The notes beneath the pieces are model-generated. The model ran no database searches and was not told where the DNA came from. It saw only the letters and a list, made by a program, of their open reading frames with translations. Below are positions 42,579-50,493 of a stretch of 64,000 nt of DNA, piece after piece. Both the position numbers and the translations under genes were made by a program. Within the stretch, counting starts at the first letter, position 1; each line of letters starts with the position of its first letter. The stretch spans positions 1 to 64,000 of the forward strand of contig JAVBNU010000026.1 in the NCBI GenBank assembly GCA_031551265.1. Direction: 5' to 3'. This DNA is from JAVBNU01 sp031551265. Its GTDB lineage: Bacteria > Cyanobacteriota > Vampirovibrionia > Gastranaerophilales > Gastranaerophilaceae.

Positions 42579-43796
42579 ATGAAAAAGCGATGGCAGGAAA
42601 AAGGAATATACAGGGCTTTACAGATAACACGTGTTGTCATGCTCTCTGGTGCGCGGCAATGCGGTAAAACAACACTTGCGAAGCACATTGTATCAAAGGA
42701 TTATAAGTACGTAACGCTAGATGACCCATATATTATGGAAGCCGCCAAATTTGACCCTTCAAACTTTGTTAAGCACGACAAGAAAACCATGATAATTGAC
42801 GAGATACAGCACGTTCCAGAACTAATACTAGGTATAAAAATAGCTGTAGATAACGACAACCGCAAAGGACAATATTTAATTACAGGGTCGGCTAATATTT
42901 ACAATTTACCCACTGTTAAAGAATCTTTGGCTGGGAGAATAAGTCGAGTACGTCTAAGACCCTTCGCATATGGGGAAATTGTGGGCAATCCACCCATGCT
43001 ATTACAACGTCTGAAAGATAAGGATTTTATCAGTAATAAAAATTATGATAAAAAAAGTATTATGGAAATTGCTATGAGGGGTGGGTTTCCTGAACCGCTG
43101 ACTTTGGGCTCGTCTAAAATTAAAGATTGGTATAAAGGTTATATTGAAACCCTTGTAATGAAAGACCTTAGCGATATTACAAACATTAAAAGACAGGATA
43201 AACTTCAAAAATTGGTCGAAATCACAGCGGCATTTTCGTCTAAATTTATGGATAAATCTCATGTGGCTTCAAGTTTAGGAATTTCGCGCTCAACACTGGA
43301 CAGTTATTTAAACTGGCTTGAAAATATCTACCTGACAGATAGGCTACAACCATGGTACAAGACAGATTACGAACGTGTAAGCAAGCAAAGCAAGCTGTTT
43401 ATAAACGACACAGGACTAATGAGCACCATACTAAACTGGAAATTATCTGACCTTGAGTATGATGTAGACAAGCAAGGTAAGCTAATGGAGACATTTGTGT
43501 ATAATCAAATTATTGCACAGATTGATTTACAGCCATATGATGTATCGTTGTATCACTACAGGGATAGGGAGAAAAGAGAAATTGATTTTATAATAGAAAC
43601 ACCCGATGAGATTATAGGCATTGAGGTTAAAGCGGGTAAAGCGTTTGACAAAGGTTTCTTCAAGCACCTAAAATGGTTTAAAGCCAACTTGGCGAAGGGT
43701 AAGAAATTTTCGGGTATCATACTTTACACAGGGGAACATGCGATGTCTTTAAGTGATGATATGCACCTTGTACCGATTAACAACTTGTGGGAGTAG
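42579..43796 (+). CDS. AAA-type ATPase with DUF4143-like C-terminus
   Basis: A 405-residue ATPase, taken to start at ATG 42579 rather than 42483, since the upstream part is the 23-bp array. Walker A is MLSGARQCGKTTLAKHI (about residues 17-33) and Walker B TMIIDEIQHV lies near 70. LITGSANIYNLPTVKESLAGR and the DUF4143 C-terminal EIDFIIETPDEIIGIEVKAG, with a PD-(D/E)xK-like look, complete the arrangement seen in many AAA_14 / DUF4143 proteins. Their biological role is poorly known, and some accompany mobile elements. It is followed by a strong terminator. Confidence 0.8.
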   Translation: MKKRWQEKGIYRALQITRVVMLSGARQCGKTTLAKHIVSKDYKYVTLDDPYIMEAAKFDPSNFVKHDKKTMIIDEIQHVPELILGIKIAVDNDNRKGQYLITGSANIYNLPTVKESLAGRISRVRLRPFAYGEIVGNPPMLLQRLKDKDFISNKNYDKKSIMEIAMRGGFPEPLTLGSSKIKDWYKGYIETLVMKDLSDITNIKRQDKLQKLVEITAAFSSKFMDKSHVASSLGISRSTLDSYLNWLENIYLTDRLQPWYKTDYERVSKQSKLFINDTGLMSTILNWKLSDLEYDVDKQGKLMETFVYNQIIAQIDLQPYDVSLYHYRDREKREIDFIIETPDEIIGIEVKAGKAFDKGFFKHLKWFKANLAKGKKFSGIILYTGEHAMSLSDDMHLVPINNLWE

Positions 43797-43876
43797 CTTT
43801 TACGTCATACTTCATGGTTTGTATTTTTGATAAGTATAAACTATGAACTTAAAATAACACGACAATTTTTATTCTC

Positions 43877-43917
43877 TTATTTCAGTTTCGACTGTAAAAC
43901 TGAAATAACTATTTTTT
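43877..43917 (+). terminator. Bidirectional terminator
   Basis: TTATTTCAGTTT-cgactgta-AAACTGAAATAA is a 12-bp perfect stem with a T-run on the plus side (43911-43917) and an A/T tail on the other. It lies between the convergent ATPase gene and the small minus-strand gene ending at 43909. Confidence 0.8.
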
Positions 43918-44100
43918 GTCATCATCCCCAAAGAGTCCGCTAAAAATTCCTTCAAATATTTTTTGAAGGATGTCCAGTCCTATCCATATCAATGCTACCA
44001 CTGCTAGGAACGAAAATAGAAGATGAGCGCCACCGTATAGTTTGATTTCGCCAAACACTAAGGTCAGGGCTATGAAAATCAGGAACCATACGAAACTCAT
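43909..44100 (-). CDS. Small two-helix membrane protein
   Basis: A 63-residue protein with two predicted membrane segments (SFVWFLIFIALTLVFGEI, LLFSFLAVVALIWIGLDIL) and a short charged tail (GLFGDDDKK). The start has AGGAGG. The size and layout could suit a holin-, membrane-anchor- or coat-type protein of a mobile element, but no family is recognised. It follows the 71-aa gene on the minus strand by 30 bp and is probably in the same transcript. Confidence 0.6.
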   Translation of the reverse strand: MSFVWFLIFIALTLVFGEIKLYGGAHLLFSFLAVVALIWIGLDILQKIFEGIFSGLFGDDDKK

Positions 44101-44130
44101 AGGCGTGCCTCCTCTGCTTTGATAATTCTG

Positions 44131-44346
44131 CTAATCAATTTCGACCGCCTGCTCGATTATGTTCTTTATGGCTGTGATGCTCTGCTCAAGGCTCTCAACA
44201 AGCGCAAACATTGACTTAAATTCCCTATTCATTGAATATGGAACTTCTGAAAGCCCCCACAGTATATCGTTCAGGGCAAAGACCAAGCCTTGTGCGTTAG
44301 ATACTCGCTCTAATAAAGCGATTGTGTTGTTAGGTGTTTCTTCCAT
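44131..44346 (-). CDS. Hypothetical 71-aa protein
   Basis: A helical, mildly acidic small protein, MEETPNNTIALLERVSNAQGL at the start, ending KNIIEQAVEID, without Cys, signal or membrane segment. I do not recognise it. AAGGA lies upstream. It is transcribed from a TTGTAC/TATAAT promoter overlapping one arm of the inverted repeat at 44400-44461, so it is under the same control as the divergent 44490 gene. Confidence 0.55.
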   Translation of the reverse strand: MEETPNNTIALLERVSNAQGLVFALNDILWGLSEVPYSMNREFKSMFALVESLEQSITAIKNIIEQAVEID

Positions 44347-44378
44347 GCTATATTCCTTTTTTAAATGTAACTTTTATC

Positions 44379-44489
44379 ATTATACATCATTATTGATAGA
44401 GTACAACATTCATGATAGATAGATTTACATTTCTTAAAAAATCTATCAACTATGTTGTACTAAATTTGCCAGTCGTGTATAGTGATAAT
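44379..44489. promoter_or_regulatory. Symmetric divergent promoter/operator of element 1
   Basis: AGTACAACAT (44400-44409) and ATGTTGTACT (44452-44461) form a perfect inverted repeat, with inner arms GATAGATTT (44418) and AAATCTATC (44439). Each outer arm contains a -35 (TTGTAC). On the plus strand -10 is TATAGT at 44478-44483 (17-bp spacer). On the minus strand -10 is TATAAT at 44379-44384 (16-bp spacer). A repressor binding the arms would shut both promoters. Confidence 0.65.
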
Positions 44490-44876
44490 ATGACCAAGCA
44501 CAAGCCAAAAGAATTGAATACCTTTGAAAAGAAGCTAAAAGACGACCTCGAAGAACGGTTTAAAGCGAAAGAGGTTAGCTTTTCAGTGTTTATTAATGAG
44601 TTAAGAGAGGATATGCCCACTGGCACAGAGAAGCCGAAGTTTGACGATTATAAAAATAAATATAAAGCGGAGCGTTTGAAACTCCTACGTGCCTCATTCT
44701 CATACGACGAAGTACGGAAAATGCTTGATATAATTGGATATAGGATAGTCTTTACAGTCGCCGAGAAGACCATAACCCCCGCCAAAACCGTTTTAAAGGA
44801 TATGAAAGTAAGATATACCGATGTCATGGCGGTTTGTGAGTTGCTAGGGATAGAGATTGACTGGGTTGAAAAATAA
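44490..44876 (+). CDS. Hypothetical 128-aa protein, possibly leaderless
   Basis: I start it at ATG 44490. An earlier in-frame ATG at 44412 lies in the operator and has no promoter upstream. The -10 at 44478-44483 would place transcription start at about 44490, so the mRNA may have no leader. The protein is highly charged and helical (TFEKKLKDDLEERFKAKEVSF). Its last 60 residues have a possible helix-turn-helix-like look (YDEVRKMLDIIGYRIVFTVAE). I do not recognise a family. It may be a regulator of element 1. Confidence 0.5.
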   Translation: MTKHKPKELNTFEKKLKDDLEERFKAKEVSFSVFINELREDMPTGTEKPKFDDYKNKYKAERLKLLRASFSYDEVRKMLDIIGYRIVFTVAEKTITPAKTVLKDMKVRYTDVMAVCELLGIEIDWVEK

Positions 44877-45190
44877 CCCACACCGCAGAGCCTTGTAAGC
44901 GCCCGATAAGACGCATTTCAGGGCTATTATATAATGTTTGGTTGACGTTATAAATGCCCTTTGGCTACGCTGAAAGCCATTTAGTGACACGCTTCTAGTC
45001 ACTTTCTCATGCGTGCCGATATATTTAATATTCCCTTAAATGACCTCATAGATGGGGTTAAAGGCGCTTTCCCTGTGCGTCTATATCTTAAAAGTGGTGT
45101 TTTTTTCATTTTTCGCATGGCTCGACCGCCGTAAACAAAAAAGACATGCATACATTCTAAGTTAGGACAGTAAAAAAGGAGTTCTAATTT
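44877..45190. other. Noncoding region with hairpins upstream of the RHH-Rep operon
   Basis: There is no gene in these 314 bp. Hairpins include AGTGAC-acgcttcta-GTCACT (44983-45003), GGCT...AGCC at about 44963-44978, and a distant AGACGCA/TGCGTCT pair (44909, 45076). Structured sequence ahead of a probable Rep gene suits a replication origin, but that is untested. Confidence 0.35.
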
Positions 45191-45340
45191 ATGAAAAATA
45201 GAGTTGTCACTGTGCGGGTTGATGACAAGTTGGCGGATTTGTTAGATGAATTGCGTGACGAACATCATATAAACATCAGTGATTTGGTTCGCCATATTTT
45301 GATGGATGCGCTTTTTGGCAGAGAGGGAAATAATAGATGA
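45191..45340 (+). CDS. Short ribbon-helix-helix protein
   Basis: A 49-residue protein, MKNRVVTVRVDDKLADLLDE at the start, then LRDEHHINISDLVRHILMDAL. The short beta strand followed by two helices with a Ser/Asn-Ile-Ser-Asp turn is the Arc/MetJ/CopG ribbon-helix-helix pattern of plasmid copy-number and partition regulators. An AAGGAG site lies upstream. Its stop overlaps the next start (ATGA), so it is translationally coupled to the 458-aa gene. It would control the downstream operon, including the probable Rep. Confidence 0.7.
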   Translation: MKNRVVTVRVDDKLADLLDELRDEHHINISDLVRHILMDALFGREGNNR

Positions 45341-46713
45341 ATTCTGTTCCCTTAAATACAGTTGGTGTTACTAAACATATATACCTACGCAGTATTGATA
45401 TGACTAAACTAGATATTTGTGTAGGCGTAAGATACTTACTAGAGTACGTGAATAAGGTTTGTGATTCTGTTTGCATCACTGATAAAAAGAAGTATGTTAA
45501 TAGGTTGTATGACCTCATCAACCTTATGGATAAGGATATTTTTAAGTATAGTGATTTTCTAAGTGAGGTTGATTTTTTAAAGAATAATGGCTTGACTTTG
45601 TATTCCTACTTGCCAAGTATAGAGCACTACATAGAGGATATAAGGACAGGTAATTTGTTTGAATCTCTTTCTATAAAGCCTTGTAGAGTTTATGGTCATA
45701 AGAAAAAGAGGTCAATCATTGATGATGAAAGTGACCTCAAACTGAATAATATTTATTTTTACTTTAATAATATATATGAAAAAATATCACCAGTTCATGC
45801 GATTAAGATTACTAAGATTATCCTATTTTTAATGATGTGTCATATATTTAAGGATATTTCTTTATCTCATAATGTAAGATATTCATTTTTCGATTTAATT
45901 AAACCTATAGTGACTGGCTGTATTATTAATACGGACTTTGCCCTAAAAGGCAGGGTTTACAGTGATTATATGTTAGGGATGTTACAGTTGACACCCAATC
46001 ACGTAGATAATAAGTTGACGATAAGAAAAAATACTAATCATCCATGTATTGAATTTCACTACAACAATGACGAAGCTGATTTTTTGTTTCCAAGTTATGA
46101 TGACATGCCTGTGAAAGATGTGAAAATGACCAATTATTTAAGGTATCTCAACGATAGGGATAACCAAAAGTCCATACCCATAACTAATTCCAGTTCATAT
46201 ATTACGTTAAGAGTTTATGGGGAATCCGATACCATGAAGGTGCATCTGACACTTAAGGGTATAAATATATTAAGAGAATTGCCCGAGTGTTTTACTATAT
46301 TTGATATTCCCTATTCTCTCGAAGACGAAAATAATATTATACAGATGACTTATTATATGTTCATCCTGATGTTGGAGCATACAGCGCAGCTTAGGTGGAA
46401 TGAGTTTACTTATGATGTGGATGAGTTTGAAAGCCTTGCTACATATGATGAGATTGCTCTTATTAGACACCTTCAAAAGAAATACAATATAGACAGAGGC
46501 TTGTGTAGCCGTGTTATTAAGGCTATTGAACTGGCTAACCTCGCAGAAAGTGCTGTTGATGCCTACATTCGTAAGCGCTACAACTCCTGTAGCGATTCAC
46601 ACCAAATCCAAGACCTTAAAATGATGATTCAGGATGTGAAAGACTTTCAGGCATCTAATCCGCCTATTAACCCTGTACAGGAGTTATACAAACGATTGGA
46701 TAGTTCAAGGTAA
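45337..46713 (+). CDS. Unknown 458-aa protein of element 1
   Basis: A protein I do not recognise. It is soluble for most of its length, with one hydrophobic helix (ITKIILFLMMCHIFKDISL) around residue 160, many Tyr and Asp, and helical C-terminal repeats (KRYNSCSDSHQIQDLKMMI). It starts by 4-bp overlap with the RHH gene and ends 4 bp before the Rep-like gene, so the three are one operon. Candidate roles are replication, host interaction or capsid-independent transfer functions. None is supported by motif. Confidence 0.6.
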   Translation: MNSVPLNTVGVTKHIYLRSIDMTKLDICVGVRYLLEYVNKVCDSVCITDKKKYVNRLYDLINLMDKDIFKYSDFLSEVDFLKNNGLTLYSYLPSIEHYIEDIRTGNLFESLSIKPCRVYGHKKKRSIIDDESDLKLNNIYFYFNNIYEKISPVHAIKITKIILFLMMCHIFKDISLSHNVRYSFFDLIKPIVTGCIINTDFALKGRVYSDYMLGMLQLTPNHVDNKLTIRKNTNHPCIEFHYNNDEADFLFPSYDDMPVKDVKMTNYLRYLNDRDNQKSIPITNSSSYITLRVYGESDTMKVHLTLKGINILRELPECFTIFDIPYSLEDENNIIQMTYYMFILMLEHTAQLRWNEFTYDVDEFESLATYDEIALIRHLQKKYNIDRGLCSRVIKAIELANLAESAVDAYIRKRYNSCSDSHQIQDLKMMIQDVKDFQASNPPINPVQELYKRLDSSR

Positions 46714-46717
46714 GGAA

Positions 46718-47959
46718 ATGTTTTGTGAGGTAAAGGTTGACAAATTACGCTTTTGCATAAATCGAATAAAATTACATGAACTGTTCCCATTGTTCGATAT
46801 TTCGTGTATAGAGCGGAATTTAGAGCACTACTATGGGAAGATAGCGGGCAGAAAGTTCACAAAATCTGGGAATCTGATTATCGACATTACCCCCACAAGG
46901 CAGTTGAGAGAAGGGAAATACGTCAAGAACAACCTACAAATGCCCTCTGAACGAGTATTTAACCAAGGTTTAAGCGGTATTATCCCTGATGTAGCGGTTC
47001 AAGGGATTGTGAGCATAACGAAATTACACTTAACGATTGATTTACGCTTGAGTGTACCAACCTGTGCCTGCATAGAAATGCTATCCTGTCTTAAGTATAG
47101 GCGGCTGATAGCCCTTCAACTTTCTTCTAGTAAGCATAATGCCTCACTCTGCTTGACTCATTCCAAACACGATATTAGGGAAAGAGACTCCACAGGAGCG
47201 CTAGTGTTCAAGTTCTACGCCAAAGAGCAGGAATACAAGGATAAACACAACTGCGATACCCTTGTGAATCTTAATGAACGCCTATCAGCACAGACAGCTA
47301 AGACTTTAGGAGCCTCCTATGACCGTATTAATAATACATTCGACATTGAAGGTCAAAATCTCCTACGCGTAGAAATACAATTAGAAGACGCCAGCCAACT
47401 AAAAAAAGTTAATAAATTTCTGACCGACAATGATGGACGATTATTACTAAGCACCTTGACTGATAAAGCCAGTAACAACGTTCTTTACAGTAAGTTAGAT
47501 GAGATTTTTAAGTGGTATTTAAAGGAATATGTATTTTACCGCAAGCCTGTTGCTGCAAACGAAAAATATACTGATGATGAGTTAGTCGCTGAACTACTGG
47601 AAAAGAGCGGTAGGCTTGACGTTTACAACGCTAGATTTAAAGATTTGGGAGAAGTTAAGAAATTTAAGAAATTGAGCAGTAAAATCGCTAACGTAGCCCC
47701 CACAAACCCCTTGTATAGCGAGTTATACCATTTATTATTTGATGAGCCTAACCCCAATATCAGCACAAAAAATGAGCACGCCCAAAAGGACACTACCTCA
47801 ACCGCTTTGATGGTGGTGTTTAGCGGAATTCACTCCATAGGGAAGGTGTATAGGGCATCCATGAGAAATGTCGACGCTCGTGTGAGCGCCCTAAAGCGGT
47901 ACACCCTCCCCATTGGCTACCCTGTGCCCTATTCTGTGCCGTATTGGGATGATAGTTGA
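46718..47959 (+). CDS. Probable rolling-circle-type replication initiator (phage/plasmid II/X-like)
   Basis: A 413-residue protein. KLHLTIDLRLSVPTCACIEML and ALVFKFYAKEQEYKDKHNC followed by QNLLRVEIQLEDASQLKKVN have the spacing seen in phage/plasmid replication proteins of the gene II/X type (a Tyr-Lys-x-x-Glu motif, then Leu-Arg-x-Glu-x-x-Leu). Such enzymes nick a double-strand origin and stay linked through Tyr. The HUH metal motif is not obvious, so the call rests on weak matches. It is last in a three-gene operon, downstream of a structured noncoding region. An alternative is a distinct replication or relaxation protein. Confidence 0.45.
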   Translation: MFCEVKVDKLRFCINRIKLHELFPLFDISCIERNLEHYYGKIAGRKFTKSGNLIIDITPTRQLREGKYVKNNLQMPSERVFNQGLSGIIPDVAVQGIVSITKLHLTIDLRLSVPTCACIEMLSCLKYRRLIALQLSSSKHNASLCLTHSKHDIRERDSTGALVFKFYAKEQEYKDKHNCDTLVNLNERLSAQTAKTLGASYDRINNTFDIEGQNLLRVEIQLEDASQLKKVNKFLTDNDGRLLLSTLTDKASNNVLYSKLDEIFKWYLKEYVFYRKPVAANEKYTDDELVAELLEKSGRLDVYNARFKDLGEVKKFKKLSSKIANVAPTNPLYSELYHLLFDEPNPNISTKNEHAQKDTTSTALMVVFSGIHSIGKVYRASMRNVDARVSALKRYTLPIGYPVPYSVPYWDDS

Positions 47960-47978
47960 TATTTATCCTTATAAATAA

Positions 47979-48509
47979 TTATTTAGGGAGACTTTCAAGA
48001 AATTTGTTCAGTTCAGGTATTCCAAAACGTATAAGCATGTCTTTAATTTCAGCTGTTTTTGTAGGGTCATAATGAACACCTAATGATTTCTTGGAACGTT
48101 CCGAACCAAGTTCAAAGCTTGTTATATAATTAAATATACTAAAATCTATGTATGATTTTACTTGATTTAGTACATCATATGGAACACCGTACATTAAAAG
48201 AGCAGAATCCAAGGACTTTATTTTATCTGTGTTTTTTTTATCATTCAAGGTCTTAACGGCAAGTAATTCCAAGAACGCATCCGAGGACAAGCCTAAAGCC
48301 TTCGCAAGAGAGACTAATGTATATATATTGGGCATTTTATTATTATAATTTTCTAATGCTGATATAGCCCCTGTGCTAACACCTGATTCCTTTGATAGCT
48401 TGTCGGTTGACCAACCTAACTCATCGCGCTTCATTTTTATGGTGCCGCCAATGCCCTTGATTATACATTTAAGCTCTGTTTCTAGTAGTTCCTGCTGTGT
48501 TTTATCCAT
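47979..48509 (-). CDS. XRE-family repressor of element 1
   Basis: A 176-residue regulator starting at ATG 48509, with GGAGGG upstream, rather than at 48542. A Cro/C1 helix-turn-helix (about residues 25-75) reads LGWSTDKLSKESGVSTGAISALENYNNK. The rest is helical, with a possible dimerisation domain and no peptidase motif. It is divergent from the excisionase-integrase pair, and the intervening region has two 23-bp relatives that overlap the excisionase promoter. That suggests control of excision, as in temperate islands. Confidence 0.78.
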   Translation of the reverse strand: MDKTQQELLETELKCIIKGIGGTIKMKRDELGWSTDKLSKESGVSTGAISALENYNNKMPNIYTLVSLAKALGLSSDAFLELLAVKTLNDKKNTDKIKSLDSALLMYGVPYDVLNQVKSYIDFSIFNYITSFELGSERSKKSLGVHYDPTKTAEIKDMLIRFGIPELNKFLESLPK

Positions 48510-48542
48510 TTTAAGCCCTCCATGCCTTTTATTATACCACAA

Positions 48543-48689
48543 GCTTCATTGAAAATTACATATTCGTTAAAAAGTTGAAGATTCAACTTATATTCATTAT
48601 AAAATACGTATTCTTTAAAAGGTTGACTAAATTTAATTCATATGTTATAGTGAATATATAATTTAAAGAGAATAAAAAGGAGATAAATT
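48543..48689 (+). promoter_or_regulatory. Repressor operators and excisionase-integrase promoter
   Basis: Two direct relatives lie at 48557-48579 and 48605-48627 (TAC-r-TATTC-k-TTAAAA-r-GTTGA). The second one overlaps the -35 TTGACT (48623-48628), which is followed after 17 bp by TATAGT (48646-48651). The palindrome GTTGAA-ga-TTCAAC is at 48574-48587. Binding by the 47979-48509 repressor would block the excisionase promoter. Confidence 0.65.
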
Positions 48690-48890
48690 ATGACCCCAAA
48701 CTTAGGATTAATTACATTAAAACAAGCAAGTGACTTGTTTCCAGACAAACCTTGTGAAGCGACAATCAGAACATGGAAGCGCAGGGAAGACCTACCACCA
48801 TTTATTTTTAAGAAAATAGGCGGTACGGTGTACGTCATCTTAAATAAACTGGTTGAATGGATTGAAAACCCAACACAGGACGCAGCATGA
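48690..48890 (+). CDS. Excisionase-like DNA-binding protein (element 1)
   Basis: A 66-residue protein with an AlpA/excisionase-type winged helix: LITLKQASDLFPDKPCEATI and then RTWKRREDLPPFIFKKIGG. The hydrophobic pattern and the Leu-Thr-x3-Ala start fit. AAGGAG lies upstream and the gene overlaps the integrase start by 4 bp (ATGA). It would bend DNA and direct excision. A role in transcription is also possible, as for AlpA. Confidence 0.68.
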   Translation: MTPNLGLITLKQASDLFPDKPCEATIRTWKRREDLPPFIFKKIGGTVYVILNKLVEWIENPTQDAA

Positions 48891-49909
48891 GCCAACGGAC
48901 GTATAAAGATAATATTTGTGAGGAAAACGGTAAATTCTTTGGGAAAGTAACTGTCAAAGGCAGACAAAGACAGTTCTTGTGCCATGGTGCTAGGACTAAA
49001 GATGATGCGCGAGCTATTGTGGACGCTGAAAAATATTTACTTCGTCAGCAGATAGCGAAGCTAGTTCCTGAAAGTGAAAAGCCCTTGACGTTTTCCTTTA
49101 TGATAAATAATTATTTAGAATACGTTAAAAAAAATAAGTCCTGTGATGCTAATGATAAAAACTATTGTAAGAAACTCTCGAAGTTCTTTGAGGGTAAGCT
49201 AGTTAAAGATTTAAAACGGAAAGATATTGAGAATTTTAGAGAATCACTCCGTAATGGTAAACGAAAAAATGCTACTATAAACCGCCATATGGAAGCATTG
49301 AGAAAAGCGTTTAATCTCTTAATTGAGGAGGATTTAATCCAATATAATCCATGTAAAGGCTTAAGACCGCTAGTTGAGAATAACCGCAGAAATGATTATC
49401 TTGTTGAAGATAGCGAGGACGATTTTTTAAACGCTCTACCTTATCCACAGCGAGATATAGTGGAGTTCGCCATTTTAACGGGGCTAAGACAGGGTAACGT
49501 GTTCAACTTGAATAAGTCACAGGTGAGCCTTCAACGTATGCAGATAGAGATACAAAAGGCTGACAACAAAGGACGTAAAGAAATACGCATACCATTAATG
49601 GGTCGTCTTAAAGAAATTGTCCTTAAATACTATGATGAATCGGAGCATTTTCTATTTGTAAACCCTTTGACTGGCTACCCATACACAGATATTAGAAAAA
49701 CTTTTAATAAGGCTAAGGAAGCTGTAGGGTTGCCTGACTTGGTGTTTCACGATTTAAGACGCACCACTGGCACGAAATTATTGAAGAAGGGAACAAATTT
49801 AAGGGTTATCCGTGACGTCCTCTCGCACAGCAGTGTAACGACTACGGAGAGATATTTGTGTGTCGATGATGAGGATATTTATAATGCTTATGCGTTGTTA
49901 AGTTCATAG
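48887..49909 (+). CDS. int: Tyrosine recombinase / integrase (element 1)
   Basis: A 340-residue phage-type integrase. An N-terminal arm-binding part (about residues 1-70) and a core-binding SAM-like domain (about 70-165) precede the catalytic domain. Catalytic residues are Arg of TGLRQGNVFNL (about 200), His-x-x-Arg in HDLRRTTG (about 288), His in LSHSSV (about 310) and the nucleophilic Tyr in TERYLCVDD (about 323). It recombines the tRNA-Pro-derived core. It ends near the 50006 attachment site, and a strong terminator lies in between. Excision requires the small upstream gene with which it overlaps. Confidence 0.9.
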   Translation: MSQRTYKDNICEENGKFFGKVTVKGRQRQFLCHGARTKDDARAIVDAEKYLLRQQIAKLVPESEKPLTFSFMINNYLEYVKKNKSCDANDKNYCKKLSKFFEGKLVKDLKRKDIENFRESLRNGKRKNATINRHMEALRKAFNLLIEEDLIQYNPCKGLRPLVENNRRNDYLVEDSEDDFLNALPYPQRDIVEFAILTGLRQGNVFNLNKSQVSLQRMQIEIQKADNKGRKEIRIPLMGRLKEIVLKYYDESEHFLFVNPLTGYPYTDIRKTFNKAKEAVGLPDLVFHDLRRTTGTKLLKKGTNLRVIRDVLSHSSVTTTERYLCVDDEDIYNAYALLSS

Positions 49910-49937
49910 AATAAAGATTTAATTCAAAACAAAGTCC

Positions 49938-49955
49938 AGTACATATGCAGTACAC
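49938..49955. repeat. Arm-type repeat, right end of element 1
   Basis: AGTACATATGCAGTACAC, 17 of 18 identical to 42260-42277, with AGTACA twice at an 11-bp spacing. It lies 50 bp from the 50006 core. Confidence 0.55.
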
Positions 49956-49958
49956 GAC

Positions 49959-50000
49959 AAAAAATTACCACCTCTGAAACCCAGTGGTGGTAATTTTTTA
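49959..50000. terminator. Strong bidirectional terminator after integrase 1
   Basis: AAAAAATTACCACC (49959-49972) and GGTGGTAATTTTTT (49986-49999) form a perfect 14-bp stem with a 13-nt loop, giving a T-run on both strands. Confidence 0.88.
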
Positions 50001-50005
50001 CAGAA

Positions 50006-50047
50006 TCGGAACGACAGGATTTGAACCTGCGACCCCTACCACCCCAA
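50006..50047. other. Middle attachment-site copy shared by both elements
   Basis: A 42-bp sequence identical to the 3' end of tRNA-Pro at 62213-62254 (TCGGAACGACAGGATTTGAA onward). It is an incomplete tRNA remnant: position 50048 onward does not continue the tRNA. It would be the right site of element 1 and the left site of element 2. An 86-codon frame that runs through it is not a gene. Confidence 0.85.
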
Positions 50048-50493
50048 CGTGAAACGCTGTCATGTCAACGGTTTTCAGATTTCACCACAACTTGTCAGAA
50101 TTATTCATATGCATGGTTCTTTGATATTTTGATTGTCGCAGCGCTTTTCACAATTTATCACGCTTTATCAGAATTTTTGCAACAAAAATGCAACAAGCGC
50201 GAGATTGGTGTCAAAGGAGGAAGATTTAATATTAATGCAAAACTCCACATGAACAGGGGCGGGGAGGGGATTTTTTCCTAAATAGCCCTCGCTCTACCGG
50301 AGTCATAAAAAAATTCTGCTATTTTTGGATTTAAAAACGCTTCTTGTAAGGCTTAGTAGATTCTTTAAATAAAGAGAGTATTATGTAAATTTTATTAACA
50401 AATATATAATAATAAATAAAACCACTTGACAAATATGGGATATTTTTGTAAAATACTTCATGTAACTACATATTAACAAATGGGAGAAATCCG
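50048..50493 (+). promoter_or_regulatory. Left end of element 2: arm site and strong promoter, no gene
   Basis: TTTTGCAACA at 50175-50184 and ATGCAACAA at 50188-50196 place GCAACA twice, 11 bp apart, an arm-type pair. TTGACA (50426-50431), a 17-bp spacer and TAAAAT (50449-50454) form a near-consensus promoter for the 50494 gene. I see no coding region in between. Confidence 0.65.

Larger units (their letters stand above)
42132..50005. mobile_element. Integrative element 1 (about 7.9 kb)
   Basis: It is bounded by a 20-bp tRNA-Pro end fragment (42133-42152) and the 42-bp copy at 50006-50047. It carries an AAA ATPase, two small minus-strand genes, a divergent operator, an RHH protein, a 458-aa protein, a probable Rep, an XRE repressor, an excisionase-like gene and an integrase. 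The integrase ends near the right site. It has no capsid, terminase, relaxase or conjugation genes. The left copy ends imperfectly after 20 bp, so the exact left boundary is approximate. Confidence 0.7.

Noticed and set aside
42132..50005. Element 1 as a filamentous phage (inovirus)
   Set aside because: A gene II/X-like Rep is suggestive, but there is no Zot-type ATPase and no coat/adsorption gene order. The AAA gene is of the DUF4143 type.
50021..50281. 86-codon open frame across the middle attachment site
   Set aside because: It starts inside the tRNA-derived repeat and has no ribosome binding site or recognisable protein features, so it is accidental.
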